DNA of 64,000 nt from Azolla caroliniana (taxonomy: Eukaryota > Polypodiophyta), in assembly GCA_043228905.1 (NCBI GenBank), contig JBHGNT010000003.1:4898001-4962000 (forward strand). The letters are read 5' to 3'. Made by a program: the position numbers and the translations under genes. A model generated the notes under the pieces. The model saw only the letters and a list, made by a program, of their open reading frames with translations, was not told the DNA's origin and ran no database searches. The first letter of the stretch is position 1. Every line of letters begins with the position of its first letter. Of the stretch, positions 1 to 11,745 are shown in pieces.

Positions 1-3000
1 ACATAATCGTAATCATCTAGTCTTGCATAAAAAATACCTTCGATGTAGAATGTCCCGGTAGATACAACATTTCCCCAAGCATCTAATATATTCTACGTTC
101 CACACTATTTACTAACCGTACACTTCAATATATAGAAATCAGCACCTTCTCAATTGCCTTCTTCTACATTTACAACAAAATTATCCCCAACATTTAAGAC
201 ATCACTCAGAGTATCTCCACATCCTTGATATGTGAAGTCAACATTCTTTTCTGTTTCCCCATCAACTGCTTCCTTATCGTTCAATGTATGATACTCCCAA
301 TTTTGAATATATGCTTTGTTTAAACAATACCTCCAATTTCCCTACACACAATGGATGCAAAAACAAGTTAATTCTCTAACCGCTATACAATGACCATCCA
401 ACCTAGAATAACCGCGAACAACATGGAGAGATCGCAATTCAGGAATTCCTTGGCACTCCCAGGTCTTCTCCCTATTTACTTCATCTATCTTCACTTCCCA
501 AAATTCACGTTTGATATCTCAGACCTGCGAGGAATAAACACCAGTTGCACTCGTTGACATATTAGCTCTTAAAAATTCAACTACATGTGTTGCACAATTC
601 ATCTGCACACCATCTGCCTTTAGTTGTTCATGGGTAAGTGTCCGCTTTATAATAGCACCTGCACCATCATGTTCACCTTTACCATGGCCAGACCCAAAAA
701 AATTGCATCTCATCTCCAAACCTGTTATAGCAGGATACCTCCCCACAAAATAAAATGGACGTCTAGCCTTGAATTGTGACGTAGCTCCATCAGACTAGAC
801 CCAATGTTGAGTAAGCTCCAAACGTTTAGCTAATAACCATTGCCAATGTAAGTTAAAACAATGTTGGACGAACAAGGTGTCATGCTTCTTATCATCAGAA
901 ATAAAAAAATGAATTACTTTTTTAACATCACTTGAAACTCGAAAATATGTTATGTGCACAAAAATGGTTACCTGCGTTGAACACCAATGCATAGATTGAA
1001 TTTCATTCTACTGCTTAAATGTATAATTCCCTGTGAAATCTACTACTGAGCCTACTACATCATTTGGAAAATCAGATATGCAAGTCTTAAACTGATGGGC
1101 TTTCCATGAATAAATGAAGTTGTGTTTAATGAACTTTCCTAGAGATACTACAAATAGAGACGCCAAATCCCTTGGTTTAAGCAACTTCCTAACTAGATCC
1201 TTTCTTTTTCACACCTTTCCTTCGAAATTGGTGTCAACTGACTCAAATAACTTGACAGAGATTAGTATTTCACTACTCAATTCATTTGGACACCACTTAA
1301 ATCTACTAGGGCCACAATCTTGACATAAAACCATGACACATTTATGACTGTGGAAGATGGCCTCAATTTCTGTCGGACACAATACTGAATCTAAAAGAAA
1401 ACTCATGGAAGAGATAACATGCTCAGATGATTTATAGTCCTCATGCAGGCTCGATCGACAAATTGGGCACACACAAGTGCAAACTGCATTTGTTAGGGAG
1501 GTGCTATGGTGACGTAGTAGATTAACAAAGTCCTTGAGAAAACCCATTTGTACATGGTAAATGCAACAACATGTGTATCGATCCTTCAAGCATCTCACAA
1601 AGTGTGGCTTAAGAAACTCGAATGTTCGTAGTTGAACTTTGATATTTGGATGCATTCGCCTGAACCTAATAAATAAATCGACCTACATATTAAAATGGAA
1701 ATATTGATTAGCTCTATAGCTAAGTGGTAGCTAATTAGCTACTATCAAACATTAGTTGAGTAGCTAATTAGTTAACTAGTAGCTAATTAGCTACTACCAT
1801 AGTTTAATACATTAGCTAAGTGGTAGCTAATTAGCTACTACCATACTTTAGTTGAGTAGCTAATTAGCTACTACCATAGTTTAGTACAGTAGCTAATTAG
1901 CTAAGTGGTAGCTAATTAGCTACTACCATAGTTTAGTCCAGTAGCTTGTTAGCTAAGTGGTAGGTAATTAGCTACTACCATACTTTAGTTGAGTAGCTAA
2001 TTAGCTACTACCATAGTTTAATACATTAGCTAAATGGTAGCTAAATAGTTTATTACAGTATATAATTAGCTAAGTGGTAGGTAATTAGCTACTAGCATAG
2101 TTTAATACAATAGCTAATTAGCTACCATCATAGTTGAGTACAGTAGCTAATTAGCGAAGTGGTAGCTAATTAGTTACTACCATAGTTTAGTACAATAGCT
2201 AATTAGCTACTAGCATACTCTACTAATTAGCTATTTTGATATACTTAGGGAGCTAATTAGCTATTTTGGTAGCAACTAGTAGTAATAGCTAACTAGCTAC
2301 TAGTAATAGCTAATTGCTAACTAGCTACTAGTAATAGCTAATTAGCTATTACTAGTAGCTAGTTAGCTATGGGCATATTTTGAGGTAGGTAATTAGCTAT
2401 TCGGTTATGGTCATATTCAGAGGTAGCTAATAAGCTAACTAACTAAGCTCAAAAGTCAAAACAAATGTTGAGATAAATGTAAATACCTGAGGTACATCAA
2501 GAGGATGAATGGGATGCTCCTCGCATTGACTCCTTCCAACATGTTTCCTGCATAAATCCCTCTTGGTGGGTGAAGCCCTACTCTCATTAGTCCAAAATAT
2601 TGTGATTATATCCTTGATTTCTGATGTTATGGGTGTCATTGGCTTACATCTTGTTGTTAGCTTTAGCAGACTAGTTCCTTCACCCAAGGAAACTATTCGG
2701 TTCAATGTATTGTACACACTTTTTCTACTAACACCAATTACCTTAGATAGCACACAGATGTTAATATCGTCAACATCACTATTAAGTAACATCATTAGAC
2801 TAGACCTTTTTAAGACAAGATCATCTTCTGACCTGCTCATGGATACGAAACTATTACAAAGATTATTTAAGACCATCACAATCAACTAACTCCTTTATCG
2901 ATGGATCATTTAATATTCCATAAAGTACTACCTTCTTGTCTTCATTGTTGATGTGCTTGGTTTGAACATTGAAATAGTCTACAACCTTTCTCTCTATGAT

Positions 3001-3132
3001 AGTAGTCTCATTACTTCCATTCTCAGTGATATTTAGACCTATATCCCAACCAATACTACCTTTACCTTTAGTGAGTGTGGCTTTCATATCCTTCAACAAT
3101 TGACAATGTTTTCTTCTTCTTTTTCTACCCAA
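1..3132 (-). pseudogene. Decayed transposase-like gene T1, copy 1 (3' end outside window)
   Basis: Read on the minus strand, exon a (3132 to 2487) starts MGRKRRRKHC and encodes a helix-turn-helix-like stretch (SKVIGVSRKSVYNTLNRIVS). A clear donor (CAG|GTATTT at 2487/2486) and acceptor (GTAG|GTCGAT at 1683/1682) define an 804-bp intron. Exon b runs from 1682 past the window start and keeps one frame: RTFEFLKPHFVRCLKDRYTC, CCIYHV, a Cys cluster, VVDFTGNYTFK, NEIQSMHW, SDGATSQFK and GHGKGEHDGAG. The spaced Asp residues in these last motifs look like an RNase-H-fold (DDE/DDD) transposase core; I infer function from that pattern. The gene is dead: in-frame stops end the readable blocks at 1209-1211, 795-797 and 519-521, with a further stop just upstream of the 992 block. 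A roughly 26-bp deletion near 2870, relative to copy 2, shifts the frame in exon a. Copy 2 lies at 11746-22267. Confidence 0.6.
1690..2450. repeat. Palindromic tandem repeat filling the T1 intron, copy 1
   Basis: The block is built from irregular 20-50-bp units around TAGCTAATTAGCTA, a perfect 14-bp palindrome, interspersed with CTACCATAGTTTAGTACA-like linkers. It fills almost exactly the intron between T1 exons a and b. Nearly every monomer can fold back on itself. The sequence CCATAGTTTAATACATTAGC at 2011-2030 is the uninterrupted form of the site where the 8.96-kb transposon inserted in copy 2. Confidence 0.9.
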
Positions 3133-3389
3133 TACTTTCGTATCACTTGTTGTGTCATGATAGCGTCATCCCTATCTCGATGATCATTGAGGGGTAATTC
3201 TAAACACCCTCCTTCCCCTTCCATTTGGCTTGACGAGTTTAAACCCTAATTTTCCCGAAAAAAAAGACACGTATTAAAGATGGCTATGGGCAACAACTAT
3301 ACACAAAAATATTCCGCATTACACAAGATTATACAGAACAATACACAAGATAATCAATAGACAGAATAGTTACTCAAAACCAAGACCGA

Positions 3390-4320
3390 ACAATAGTGGT
3401 AATCTAGGCCCGAATAGTGGTGGCAACTGAGTGTAGAATGGCGGTAGTGGAGGAGTGAACTCTGTTTGATCGAACTGTTTTGACAATCCTGGACAGAACA
3501 ATGGCGACAACTAGGTGTAGAAGGATGGCAATGGAGGAGTGAATTCCGTCAGATCGAACAATGGCAGATGGTGCTTGGGACGCACAGTGACGACAACTGA
3601 GAGTAGAATGGCAACAGTGGAGAAGGAGTGAACTCCTTCGGATAAAAAAGTGGTAGCAATACACCACCGAACAGTAGCAGCAACTAAGTGTAGAATGATG
3701 GCAATGGATGAGTGAACTCTATCAAATCGAACAGTGGCAGATGATGCTTGGAACACACAATGACGACAATTGTGACTACAATGGCGGTAGTGGAGAAGGA
3801 GTGAACTCTCTCAAATCGAAAAGTGGCAACAATACACAACCGAACAGTAGCGGCAACTAAGTGTAGAATGATGGCAATGGATGACTGAACTCCGTCAAAT
3901 CGAAAAGTGGCAGCAATCCAGGACCGGTCACCGAATAGTAGCGGCAACTGAGTGTAGAATGATGGCAATGGACGAGTGAACTCCGTCAGATCGAACAGTG
4001 GTAGATGATGCTTGGAACGCACAGTGATGGCAATTGAGAGTAGAATGGTGGCAGTGGAGAAGGAGTTAATTCAGTCAGATCGAAAAGTGGCAGTAATATA
4101 CGAACTTCACAGTAGCAGCAACTGAGTGTACAATGGCGATAATGGAGGAGTGAACTTGGCAAATGATGCTTGTATTGAACAATGGCCACAACTGAATGTA
4201 GAATGGCGGCAATGGAAGAGTGAACTCCGTCGGATCGAACAGTGGCAGATGATACTTAGACCACTCAGTGTCGGTAACTAAGTGTAGAATGGCGGCTATG
4301 GAGGAGTGGACTCAATAGGG
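3390..4320. repeat. 84-bp-type minisatellite upstream of T1, copy 1
   Basis: Diverged tandem units contain AATGGCGGTAGTGGAGGAGTG, ACTCCGTC-GATCGAA and GGCAACTGAGTGTAG. In the parallel block of copy 2, three units are spaced exactly 84 bp (22571, 22655, 22739), which is 28 codons. Long open frames across this block are a by-product of a period divisible by three. I see no start context, domain or splice structure to call it a gene. It sits upstream of the T1 start on the minus strand. Confidence 0.85.
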
Positions 4321-4479
4321 TTTAGCAACAGTGGTAGTAATCTAAGCCAGAATACTCAACCAAAGATGGCCCACATGATGTGGCAAAGGATCATGCATAC
4401 TGGACCTAGGAATTCGATATATAATTTATGGTGCACATATCAATTTATGTTGCACGTTTATGTTGCACATTTATGGTGC

Positions 4480-4625
4480 TCATTTATATAATTAAAACTC
4501 TCTACTATTTTCAATGGTAGCTTTTTGCATAGCTAATTTATTAATGGTAGCTTTTTGCAAAAATGACTATTTATCAATGGAAGCATTTTGCATAGCTAAT
4601 TAGCTATGTCAAGGACATGGCTAAT
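4480..4625. repeat. Short direct repeats at the right side of T1 copy 1
   Basis: Three near-copies of AATGGTAGCTTTTTGCA followed by TAGCTAATT lie in about 100 bp. They share the TAGCTAATT core with the intron repeat, so they may be subterminal repeats of the T1 element. The same block occurs at 23725-23830. The opposite end of T1 is outside the window, so terminal inverted repeats cannot be confirmed. Confidence 0.5.
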
Positions 4626-4639
4626 TGTTTCCACTCGCA

Positions 4640-6678
4640 TGCTTTCACCCATGTAGTATATTTCCTCATAAGTAAATCAATATTTAATAGAAGAATTAAA
4701 AAGTATATATATGTAATCAAATTGAGCACAAGGATTCTATTAGGCTAATTCCTACATCTTATCAAATTCTTAAATCTCATCCCTAATGTCATAGATTACA
4801 TCCCTAATAAGTTTTTATATCATTTATATGGTTTCTTCCTACTCACCTTGTAGAATGCATTGAATTAGATTCTCTAGGCGTAGCCTAGATTTTCAAATAG
4901 TAAAAAACAGGAATGAACATATCAAGAAGAGCAAGATCTATAAACGACATAGCTACTTCAACAAACCCTTAGAGGATGTGGGCTTGTGAACTTGCTCATG
5001 AGCTTCAACTACATCAAGGGAATGAGACAAGCATAAATGTGTTTCTTCAACTAAGAGATCTATGGAAATTATTAGTGTGTGTGACTCCATTGAAATAGTG
5101 TGTGTGACTCCAGTCAAGGACATCTTGGTTAACATATTTCAAAAAGCGTTCCAAAGCATTACAATAGGGTTCTCTTATGACATCTGATCTCAACTTATTT
5201 GTGCAGATCTCTTGACAAGTCTCTTATTCCATGCAATACCTTAAAGATCTACGCTGGAACTCCAATATGAAAACTACAAAAATTATATGAAGAGAGAAAG
5301 AAAGACACAACTATAATCTGAAAGGGAACATGATATTTAAATCCATGCAATGCCTTGAAGATCTATGGTACCAAATGTTGTTACACTAAATTAATAAAAT
5401 CAAACTTCACAAGGTGAACTTAGTGTATGTGAAACCTTTTTTTTATAACTAAGTGGGGCCTAACCAAACAAGAGAATAGAAGAGATAGTTATTGCCTCGG
5501 AGGGGATCTTCTTTTTCTTTTATTGTCTTTGTAGTGTAAACCCCTAATGTCACATAAGCGATAGAGGGTAAAAAAAGCCAACACTTGGTGATGACATGTA
5601 AAATCGATAAAATCCCTCATCTTTCCTCGCATTCATTTATTTGTGTTTTGACATTAAAAACTATAGTTAAAATCAATGGAATTCCTTCTTTTCTCATTCA
5701 TATTGAACATATTTGTCATTGGGACATGAAAATATGGTTTCAATCTATTAGAATATTAATACTAGAAATAAGACGTTATTATAAATAACAAGTATATTAT
5801 AAATAAAGAAATAAGAATAACTAATGTAACCACCTATTAACGTAACTTTTGTTCACACAACATTTAGTTACAAAGTTATATTCATGTGAGTTTTGATCAC
5901 AATGAACATTCCAATTACAAACTTCCCAATGACCTTGTTGGAGTTGGATATATAGGCTATGTTATTTTAAGAGGTAGGTCTACGGGTAAATTCATTACTG
6001 GAAAGACAAAAATGCCCCTTACCTCATTCATTCATTCATTCATCATTAACGTATATTTGTGTGTCGGTAATGGGAATTATACAATGATATATGTTAATGT
6101 CGAGCATAGTTTTATAACTTTACTTTCTATGTTTTTGAATCTTCTACTTACCTACGGAACCCTTTTTCCTATAATTGGCCCACGAGATGACCTACATATT
6201 ATCCTAATTTCCTTAGTGACCAAGCAAAAAGTCATGCAAAGGGAAAGGAAACACGACAATAAATTGAAAAGACAAATAATACGCGGAGACTTTCGAGAGA
6301 CGACAAAGATGCTAAAAGGAAATGCAAATGGCATGTGCATCAATCAATGAAATTCGTCTTTTTCTCACTCATATGGAATATGTTTATGTGATTTGAACCA
6401 TTCAAATATAGTTTGAAGTGCATTTCATCAAACACTCTAATGAAGAAATCAGCTTTAGGCTTTAGCTATGGAACATTCTAATGAAGAGATGAACTTTAAC
6501 TATCCTTCTATCCACCTCAGTGCATCAAAAGATCAACTTTTTGGATGGCTCCAAAAGTGGATATTAATTTGCATTAACTTTTCTCAGATCAACCAAGTTG
6601 ATGAGAAAGCTCAACTAAGTGGTGCCCAAAGAGCGAAGGGAAGGGAGACAAAGCCATCATATAATACCTCATAAATAC
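4640..6678. repeat. Roco intergenic spacer, copy 1 (segmental duplication)
   Basis: This stretch closely matches 23860-28085 and 53598-58120. Relative to those copies it lacks about 2.2 kb: sequence homologous to about 24320 joins directly to sequence homologous to about 26502. The junction at 5100-5112 carries an 11-bp filler (TGTGTGACTCC) copied from the adjacent GTGTGTGACTCC. It includes an (ATTC)n run near 6025-6045. Short ORFs here are not supported by any domain. The copy ends at a 7-bp microhomology (CAAATAA, 6679-6685) where it fuses to a Roco coding fragment. Confidence 0.85.
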
Positions 6679-7715
6679 CAAATAATTTCATTGATCTCCT
6701 TGGTTCCGAGAATTATGAGGAAGTTCTTGTGTCATATAAAGCATGGCTTCAGGCAGTGGAAGAAGCCTTATCAAGTAAGAATAATGATGTCAATATTTCT
6801 AGAGAACAACAAAATCAACAAAATGTGATCATGACTAGCCTCAAAAATAGCCTAGTGCAAGAGGATCCAATATCAGAAGATCAACCAATTGAGGTATATT
6901 GTTGCAAGCACATGGCAAAGGAAATCAAAAGTTTACACCCTAAGTTAGATGTCATCCTTCATACGGTGGATGACACTCAAAAAGAGGTTTTAAAGCTACA
7001 TGATAAGCTGGATCAAGTGACCAAGAAGCTAGGCGAAATGCATAAAGAACTTCAATGTATAAGGAATGAGGTTATGAACAAGGTTGAGAAGGTACTGAAA
7101 ATGGTATTAGAGAATGAGGCTGAGAATCAACTCCCTTGTGTTGCTCTCCTTACAACAAAATTTCCTGAGTCAATGTTTGAGACACTTTTGAGATGGGTGC
7201 CTCGAAATCTTGGAGGAGAAATTTTAAGAATCCAGTTATATTGTGAGGATAAAAATTTGCCACACCCAGTGGAAAACCAACTTGGTATCACCCTCACTTC
7301 TTTGTCAGAGTCTCATTCAAAGTATCTAGACAACGCTCTTCCATATATCAATGGTCTCTTTAATTTTTTGACTATAGCTGCTAGACTCGGGATTTCCTCT
7401 GTGGCACCCCTTGCAAGCTCTTTAATACCTGATTGGACACCCCACCTTAAACTAGCAAAACAATACCCAATGATAGAAAGTACTTTGAAATAAAAAAAAG
7501 ATACATATAGTCTAAGTACACTAGACTCTTCTTCCAAAGAGTGGCAAAAGTGCTTGGCATCCATATTGATGGAGAAGGGAGGTTTGACAGACCAAAACAT
7601 AGCTAAGAAGTTTTGCCTCCAACGTGCCATCTATTATGAAGCTGAAGGGAGGACTCGAGTTGCATGGTTATGCAAGACACACTACAGAGGACAACAACCT
7701 TTTTCGTTAGGTTGA
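6679..7715 (+). pseudogene. Roco (LRR-Roc-COR) 3' fragment E
   Basis: The sequence matches gene D from 61435 to its stop at 62471 with only scattered differences. It encodes the C-terminal part: the end of the COR region, a coiled-coil (VLKLHDKLDQVTKKLGEMHK) and the conserved tail ending THYRGQQPFSLG. The LRR, Roc and most of COR are missing because a deletion joined the intergenic spacer to the gene at CAAATAA. An ATG at 6729 opens a 254-codon frame that ends at TAA 7491-7493, where gene D has TCA (Ser). The frame continues as recognisable tail after that stop. A truncated product cannot be excluded, but there is no native promoter, so pseudogene is the best call. Confidence 0.85.
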
Positions 7716-7938
7716 ATTACATCGTGTTGTGTGGATTTGAATTGACAAAATTCTCTCATTGGTTTGGAATTAGGTATACTTTTATTGTAAACTTGCGTCT
7801 GTTCCTTCATGAAACCTAGATGGGCTTTTATAACTTAAAAATAATTGTCCCAATTTAGGACTAATGTTGATGTCCCTTCATGAAACCTAGATGGGCTTTT
7901 ATAACTTAAAAATAATTGTCCTAATTTAGGACTAATGT
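7716..7938. repeat. Roco 3' flank with a 67-bp tandem duplication
   Basis: The stretch CCTTCATGAAACCTAGATGG...AGGACTAATGTTG occurs twice in tandem (about 7806-7868 and 7873-7938). The same flank follows gene D at 62472-62704, where the duplicated piece additionally carries the first bases of the neighbouring LTR (TGTCACGGACAT). The duplication in D therefore postdates the LTR insertion. Confidence 0.8.
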
Positions 7939-8438
7939 TGTCACGGACATGACAATAGTAATGTCAAGATTTGAACTCTTGACCACTTGTGTTAAAATCA
8001 AGGGTTATGTTCTAACCTATAGATCCAAATACATGTTGATATTGTATATATGTCAATAGATTATTAGTAGATTGTCTATTTCAAGTTCTAGGAGTTTTTA
8101 GAAAGTTCTAGAACGAGAAGGTTATAGAGGAATTAAGAATATTCTAATGCATGTGCTTTGACTCACAATATAAAACTTGTAACCTCCGAGGTCCCTTTCT
8201 AGGGATTCAACACCAGTCATTGACACATCAATATAGTATTATCGTTTCGCCTCATCTTGTCTCCTTGATCTTCATCTTTGTCTTCACGCTCTCCATAGCT
8301 TCCTAAGTTTATAGTCTCATCTTGCACAACTTCTAGAGTTCCTAGCCTTGTCACTTCCTATTCCACATTCTTAGCTTTATCAATCATAGCCTTGTCATCT
8401 ATGCTCCATCATGGTCAGCGGTTGGTGTGTCCATGACA
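7939..8438. mobile_element. Solo LTR (about 500 bp)
   Basis: The segment starts TGTCACGGAC and ends GTCCATGACA, giving the TG...CA ends and short inverted terminal repeats of an LTR. It is flanked by AATGT (7934-7938) and CATGT (8439-8443), a 5-bp target duplication with one difference. It contains a TATA-like ATATAAAA near 8170. The Roco A and C 3' flanks lack it and read continuously across the site. No internal region or second LTR is present, so recombination between LTRs probably removed the rest. A copy of equal length sits at 62705-63204. Confidence 0.75.
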
Positions 8439-8872
8439 CATGTCTAGCTTATTAGTGAATTTTTACGAAGTGTATAATGTCTTTTTTTCTAATCAATGTG
8501 TCTCTTCTAGGTATGTTACATTGAATGCATTTCTTTTTAACATAATGAAACCTTTCAAGATGGGTTTAAAGTAATAAAATTATGTAGTAGACTTAATAAA
8601 CAAAACGAGTCCTCTCCCTCTTAAAAAATCACCTATCCTAGCAAAGAAATTATTTGATGCAATAATGTGGCTTAATTAATCTTCTAAATGATCTAAACAA
8701 CATATGAAGGTACAAAAAATGAGCAAAACATTCTTCCACTAATTAGGTACCACAATCTTAACCTTGCGACAAAGTAGTTAACACCAATCTATTACAGAGA
8801 GAGAGAGGGAGAGATGTTGTGGAATAGATTAGATACTTGATCATCCATATTGATAAGGCTAATTTTGACCTA
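8439..8872. other. Roco 3' flank, no gene seen
   Basis: AT-rich sequence homologous to 51080-51550 and 63205-63644. It includes a short GA microsatellite near 8800. Nothing in it looks coding. It ends at ACCTA, the probable target site of the copia element. Confidence 0.7.
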
Positions 8873-8932
8873 TGCGACTTGTAAAGAATCGGGCATGATT
8901 CTTGTGCAGCAGAATAGGTTAGAGATGTGTGT

Positions 8933-9024
<92 letters not shown>

Positions 9025-9330
9025 GAGAGAAAACAAAAGATAGATTAGAGAGACAATAGAATACTCAAGAAGATGTATATTACAAAGGAGATTAATCGAC
9101 CTAAATTACAAAGTAGGAGGAGAGTGCTTTATATAGTCACTCTCTCTATTCATTAACTACCGAAGCTCATGGGTCATGGGGAATATGAAAACTCATTAGT
9201 TATGTGTCATAGAATATGATTCTATGACACATAGTTAATGTGTACATAAGAGTGGTGACTTTTGACCTTTGAGTGCACACTCTCAAGGTTGTGTTCACAC
9301 ACTAGACTAGGTTGAGCTTGATTCTCAACA
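8873..9330 (-). mobile_element. 3' LTR of a truncated Ty1/copia element
   Basis: On the minus strand the LTR starts TGTTGAGAATCAAGC at 9330, directly after a purine-rich tract (TTGAGGGGGCG), and ends GTCGCA at 8873. It contains a TATATAAAG box at about 9128-9135 and an unusual compound (TG)n(AG)n microsatellite (about 8934-9020). The unrelated spacer after Roco C matches the left flank up to about 8872, which supports the boundary. The 5' LTR is absent. A second copy begins at 63645. Confidence 0.75.
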
Positions 9331-11745
9331 CGCCCCCTCAAGCTCAACTTTGGTCGGCTACTTCGGTTGATGTCTGCTTTGGCTCGTATGTTCGGACGGT
9401 ATTCGGTACATCCGGCTCGTATTCCCCCTCAAGCTTAGCAAGTCAAGGACCGCCAATCCAAGGTCTGATAGGAATTGCCCAAGTTTGTCGGCTCCTAGGG
9501 CTTTGGTGAAGATGTCGGTTGTCTGAAGATTCGTAGTGATATGTTGAAGGTCGAAATCGCCAGCCTGAACACGCTCTCGAATGAAGTGATAGTGTACTTC
9601 GATATGCTTCGTGCGTGCGTGGAACACCGGGTTCCGAGCCAGATAAATATTGCTCATGTTGTTGCAGTAAAGGAGAATCGGATCTTTGATGGGAACTCCC
9701 AGATCCTTTAATATCCTCTTGAGCCATACAGGTTCACATGTAGCCACCACTGAGACCCTGTATTCGGCCTCTGTGCTCGAAAGAGCGATGGTTGGTTGCT
9801 TCTTGCTACTCCAGGAGATGGCTCCACTTCCGAGGGAGAAGATGAAACCAGAGGTTGATCGTCGGTCGGCTTTGTAGCTTGCCCAGTCAACATTTGTGTA
9901 CCCCTCGAGTTGAATTGGCGTGACCGACTTATAGAGAATTCCATAGTCCATCGTTCCGCTCACGTATCGTAGCACTCTCTTAGCACAATCCAAATGGATA
10001 TCTCGTGGCGTTTGCATGAACTGGTTAAGAAGGCCGACCGGATAGCTCAGGTCTAGTCGAGTGATCGTGAGGTAGATAAGAGTACCGATCAGTTGTTGAT
10101 ATTGAGTCGGCTCACACTCTGTGGTGCCAGAATTGGCATTTAGTTTGGGGTTTCAGTCGAGAGGTGTTGCCACAGCCTTGCACTCAGTCATCCCGAACTT
10201 ATATAACAAGTTGAGAATGTAGTGCCGTTGGGAGATTATAATCCCGGCTGGAGTCCGAATTACCTCGATGCCAAGGAAGTAGTGGAGCTCTTTCATGTCT
10301 GTCATCTCGAATTTGTTGGAAAGGAGGGATTTGACCTTGTTGATGTCGACTAGATGCTCACCTCCAATGACCAAATCATCCACGTACAGGATGATGATTG
10401 GACTTTTAGAATCACTTCTTACATAGAGAGAAATGTCGGATTTTGACATTTGGAAGCCGATTTGATGAAGATATTGTGTTATCTTCAAGTGCCAAGCACG
10501 TGGTGCTTGCTTTAGGCCGTAGAGAGGCTTCTTGAGTCGGTAGATGGCTTTCGGATGAATGTTGGATTCGAAGCCGGGTGGTTGTATCATGTACACCTCC
10601 TCTTCTAATTCACCTTGAAGAAAGGCGTTCTTGACGTCTATTTGGTGGAGGTGCCACCCTTTCGCCACTGCAAGTGCGATCACGATCAACACAATCGTCA
10701 TCTTTGCCACCGGGGCAAAGGTCTCTTCATAATCGACTCCATGTGTTTGTGCGTAGCCCTTTGCTACGAGTCGAGCTTTGTAGCGGTTGACGGAACCGTC
10801 GGCATTATACTTCACTTTGTATATCCATCTGCAGCCAATTGCCTTCTTGTGCGGTGAGTGAGGACGAGATCCCATGTCTCATTCTTGCTGAGGGCTTGCA
10901 TCTCCACGTTCATCGCTTCGACCCATCATGGATCTTTTGCGGTTTCGGCAAAGCTCTCTGGTTCTCGAACAGCTGCCACCTTCATCATAAAGGCATAGTG
11001 GTATGCCATATAGTCGTTGTAGCCAAATCGGCTAACCAGATTCTTCTCTCGGGTGGAGTGAGGGAGTTTCTCATTTGCTGATGTGAGTGCTTTCTCAACT
11101 CCGGGTGACCTCATAAGAGGCACATTAAAGCCATCGAACTCACTATCGAGTGAATGAGTTGATTTGTTGCTGTCAAAGTGATCGTCTTCATATTTTGGCA
11201 TTTTGACCTTCCCTTTGTTCATCTTTGGACTTGGCTGAGATGAGTTTTGGTTGCTCAGAGGCTCTTGTCGTCCGCTCAATCTGGTTAAGATCGGACTCTC
11301 TTCGAGTATTGACCTTAGTTTATCATTGTCTTCTGTGTTTTCAAGGTCATTCGTAGATGGTTCGGGAGGAGTCGGCTCGAGTTTGTACCATGATGTCGAT
11401 TCATCAAAAACAACATCCCAACTTACACGAGTCTTCCGAGTAGAGGGGTTGAAGCACTTGTACCCCTTTTGCTCCAGTGAGTACCCCACGAGGATGCACT
11501 TCTCTGATTTTGGGTCAAGCTTTTGCTGCTTCTCATCGGGAATGTGTACATTTGCAATGGAGCCGAATATCCTTACATGGGATAGATCCGGCTTCTTCCC
11601 ATAGTATTTCTCGTGTGGGGTGACCCCGTGCACTCCGGATGTTGTGCACTGGTTCATGAGGTAAACGGCAGTATTTGCAGCTTCTGCCCAATATGACTTG
11701 GGCATATACTTCTCATTTAGCATGACTTGGGCATATACTTCTCAT
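9331..11745 (-). pseudogene. Ty1/copia pol fragment (integrase end, RT, RNase H)
   Basis: Minus-strand blocks in copia order are: C-terminal integrase and its tail (MLNEKYMPKSYWAEAANTAV, from 11723), reverse transcriptase (KAIGCRWIYKVK, QIDVKNAFLQGELEE, catalytic YVDD at about 10380) and RNase H (SSTEAEYR). Gag, protease and most of integrase are missing. A TGA (about 10923) and a frameshift (about 10870) separate integrase from RT, and another TGA lies at about 10155. The 5' end is abrupt: a 24-bp stretch (ATGACTTGGGCATATACTTC...) is repeated at 11692 and 11721, then the sequence changes to T1 exon b. That looks like end-joining with copied filler. Confidence 0.85.

Noticed and set aside
2563-2889. 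Plus-strand 108-codon ORF opposite T1 exon a (also 21672-22007)
   Set aside because: Shadow of the minus-strand T1 coding frame, which has the splice signals and the DNA-binding-like motif.
3404-4189. Overlapping minus-strand ORFs of 67-112 codons (and the parallel set at 22488-23407)
   Set aside because: Products of the 84-bp minisatellite, whose period is divisible by three; two frames are open simultaneously.
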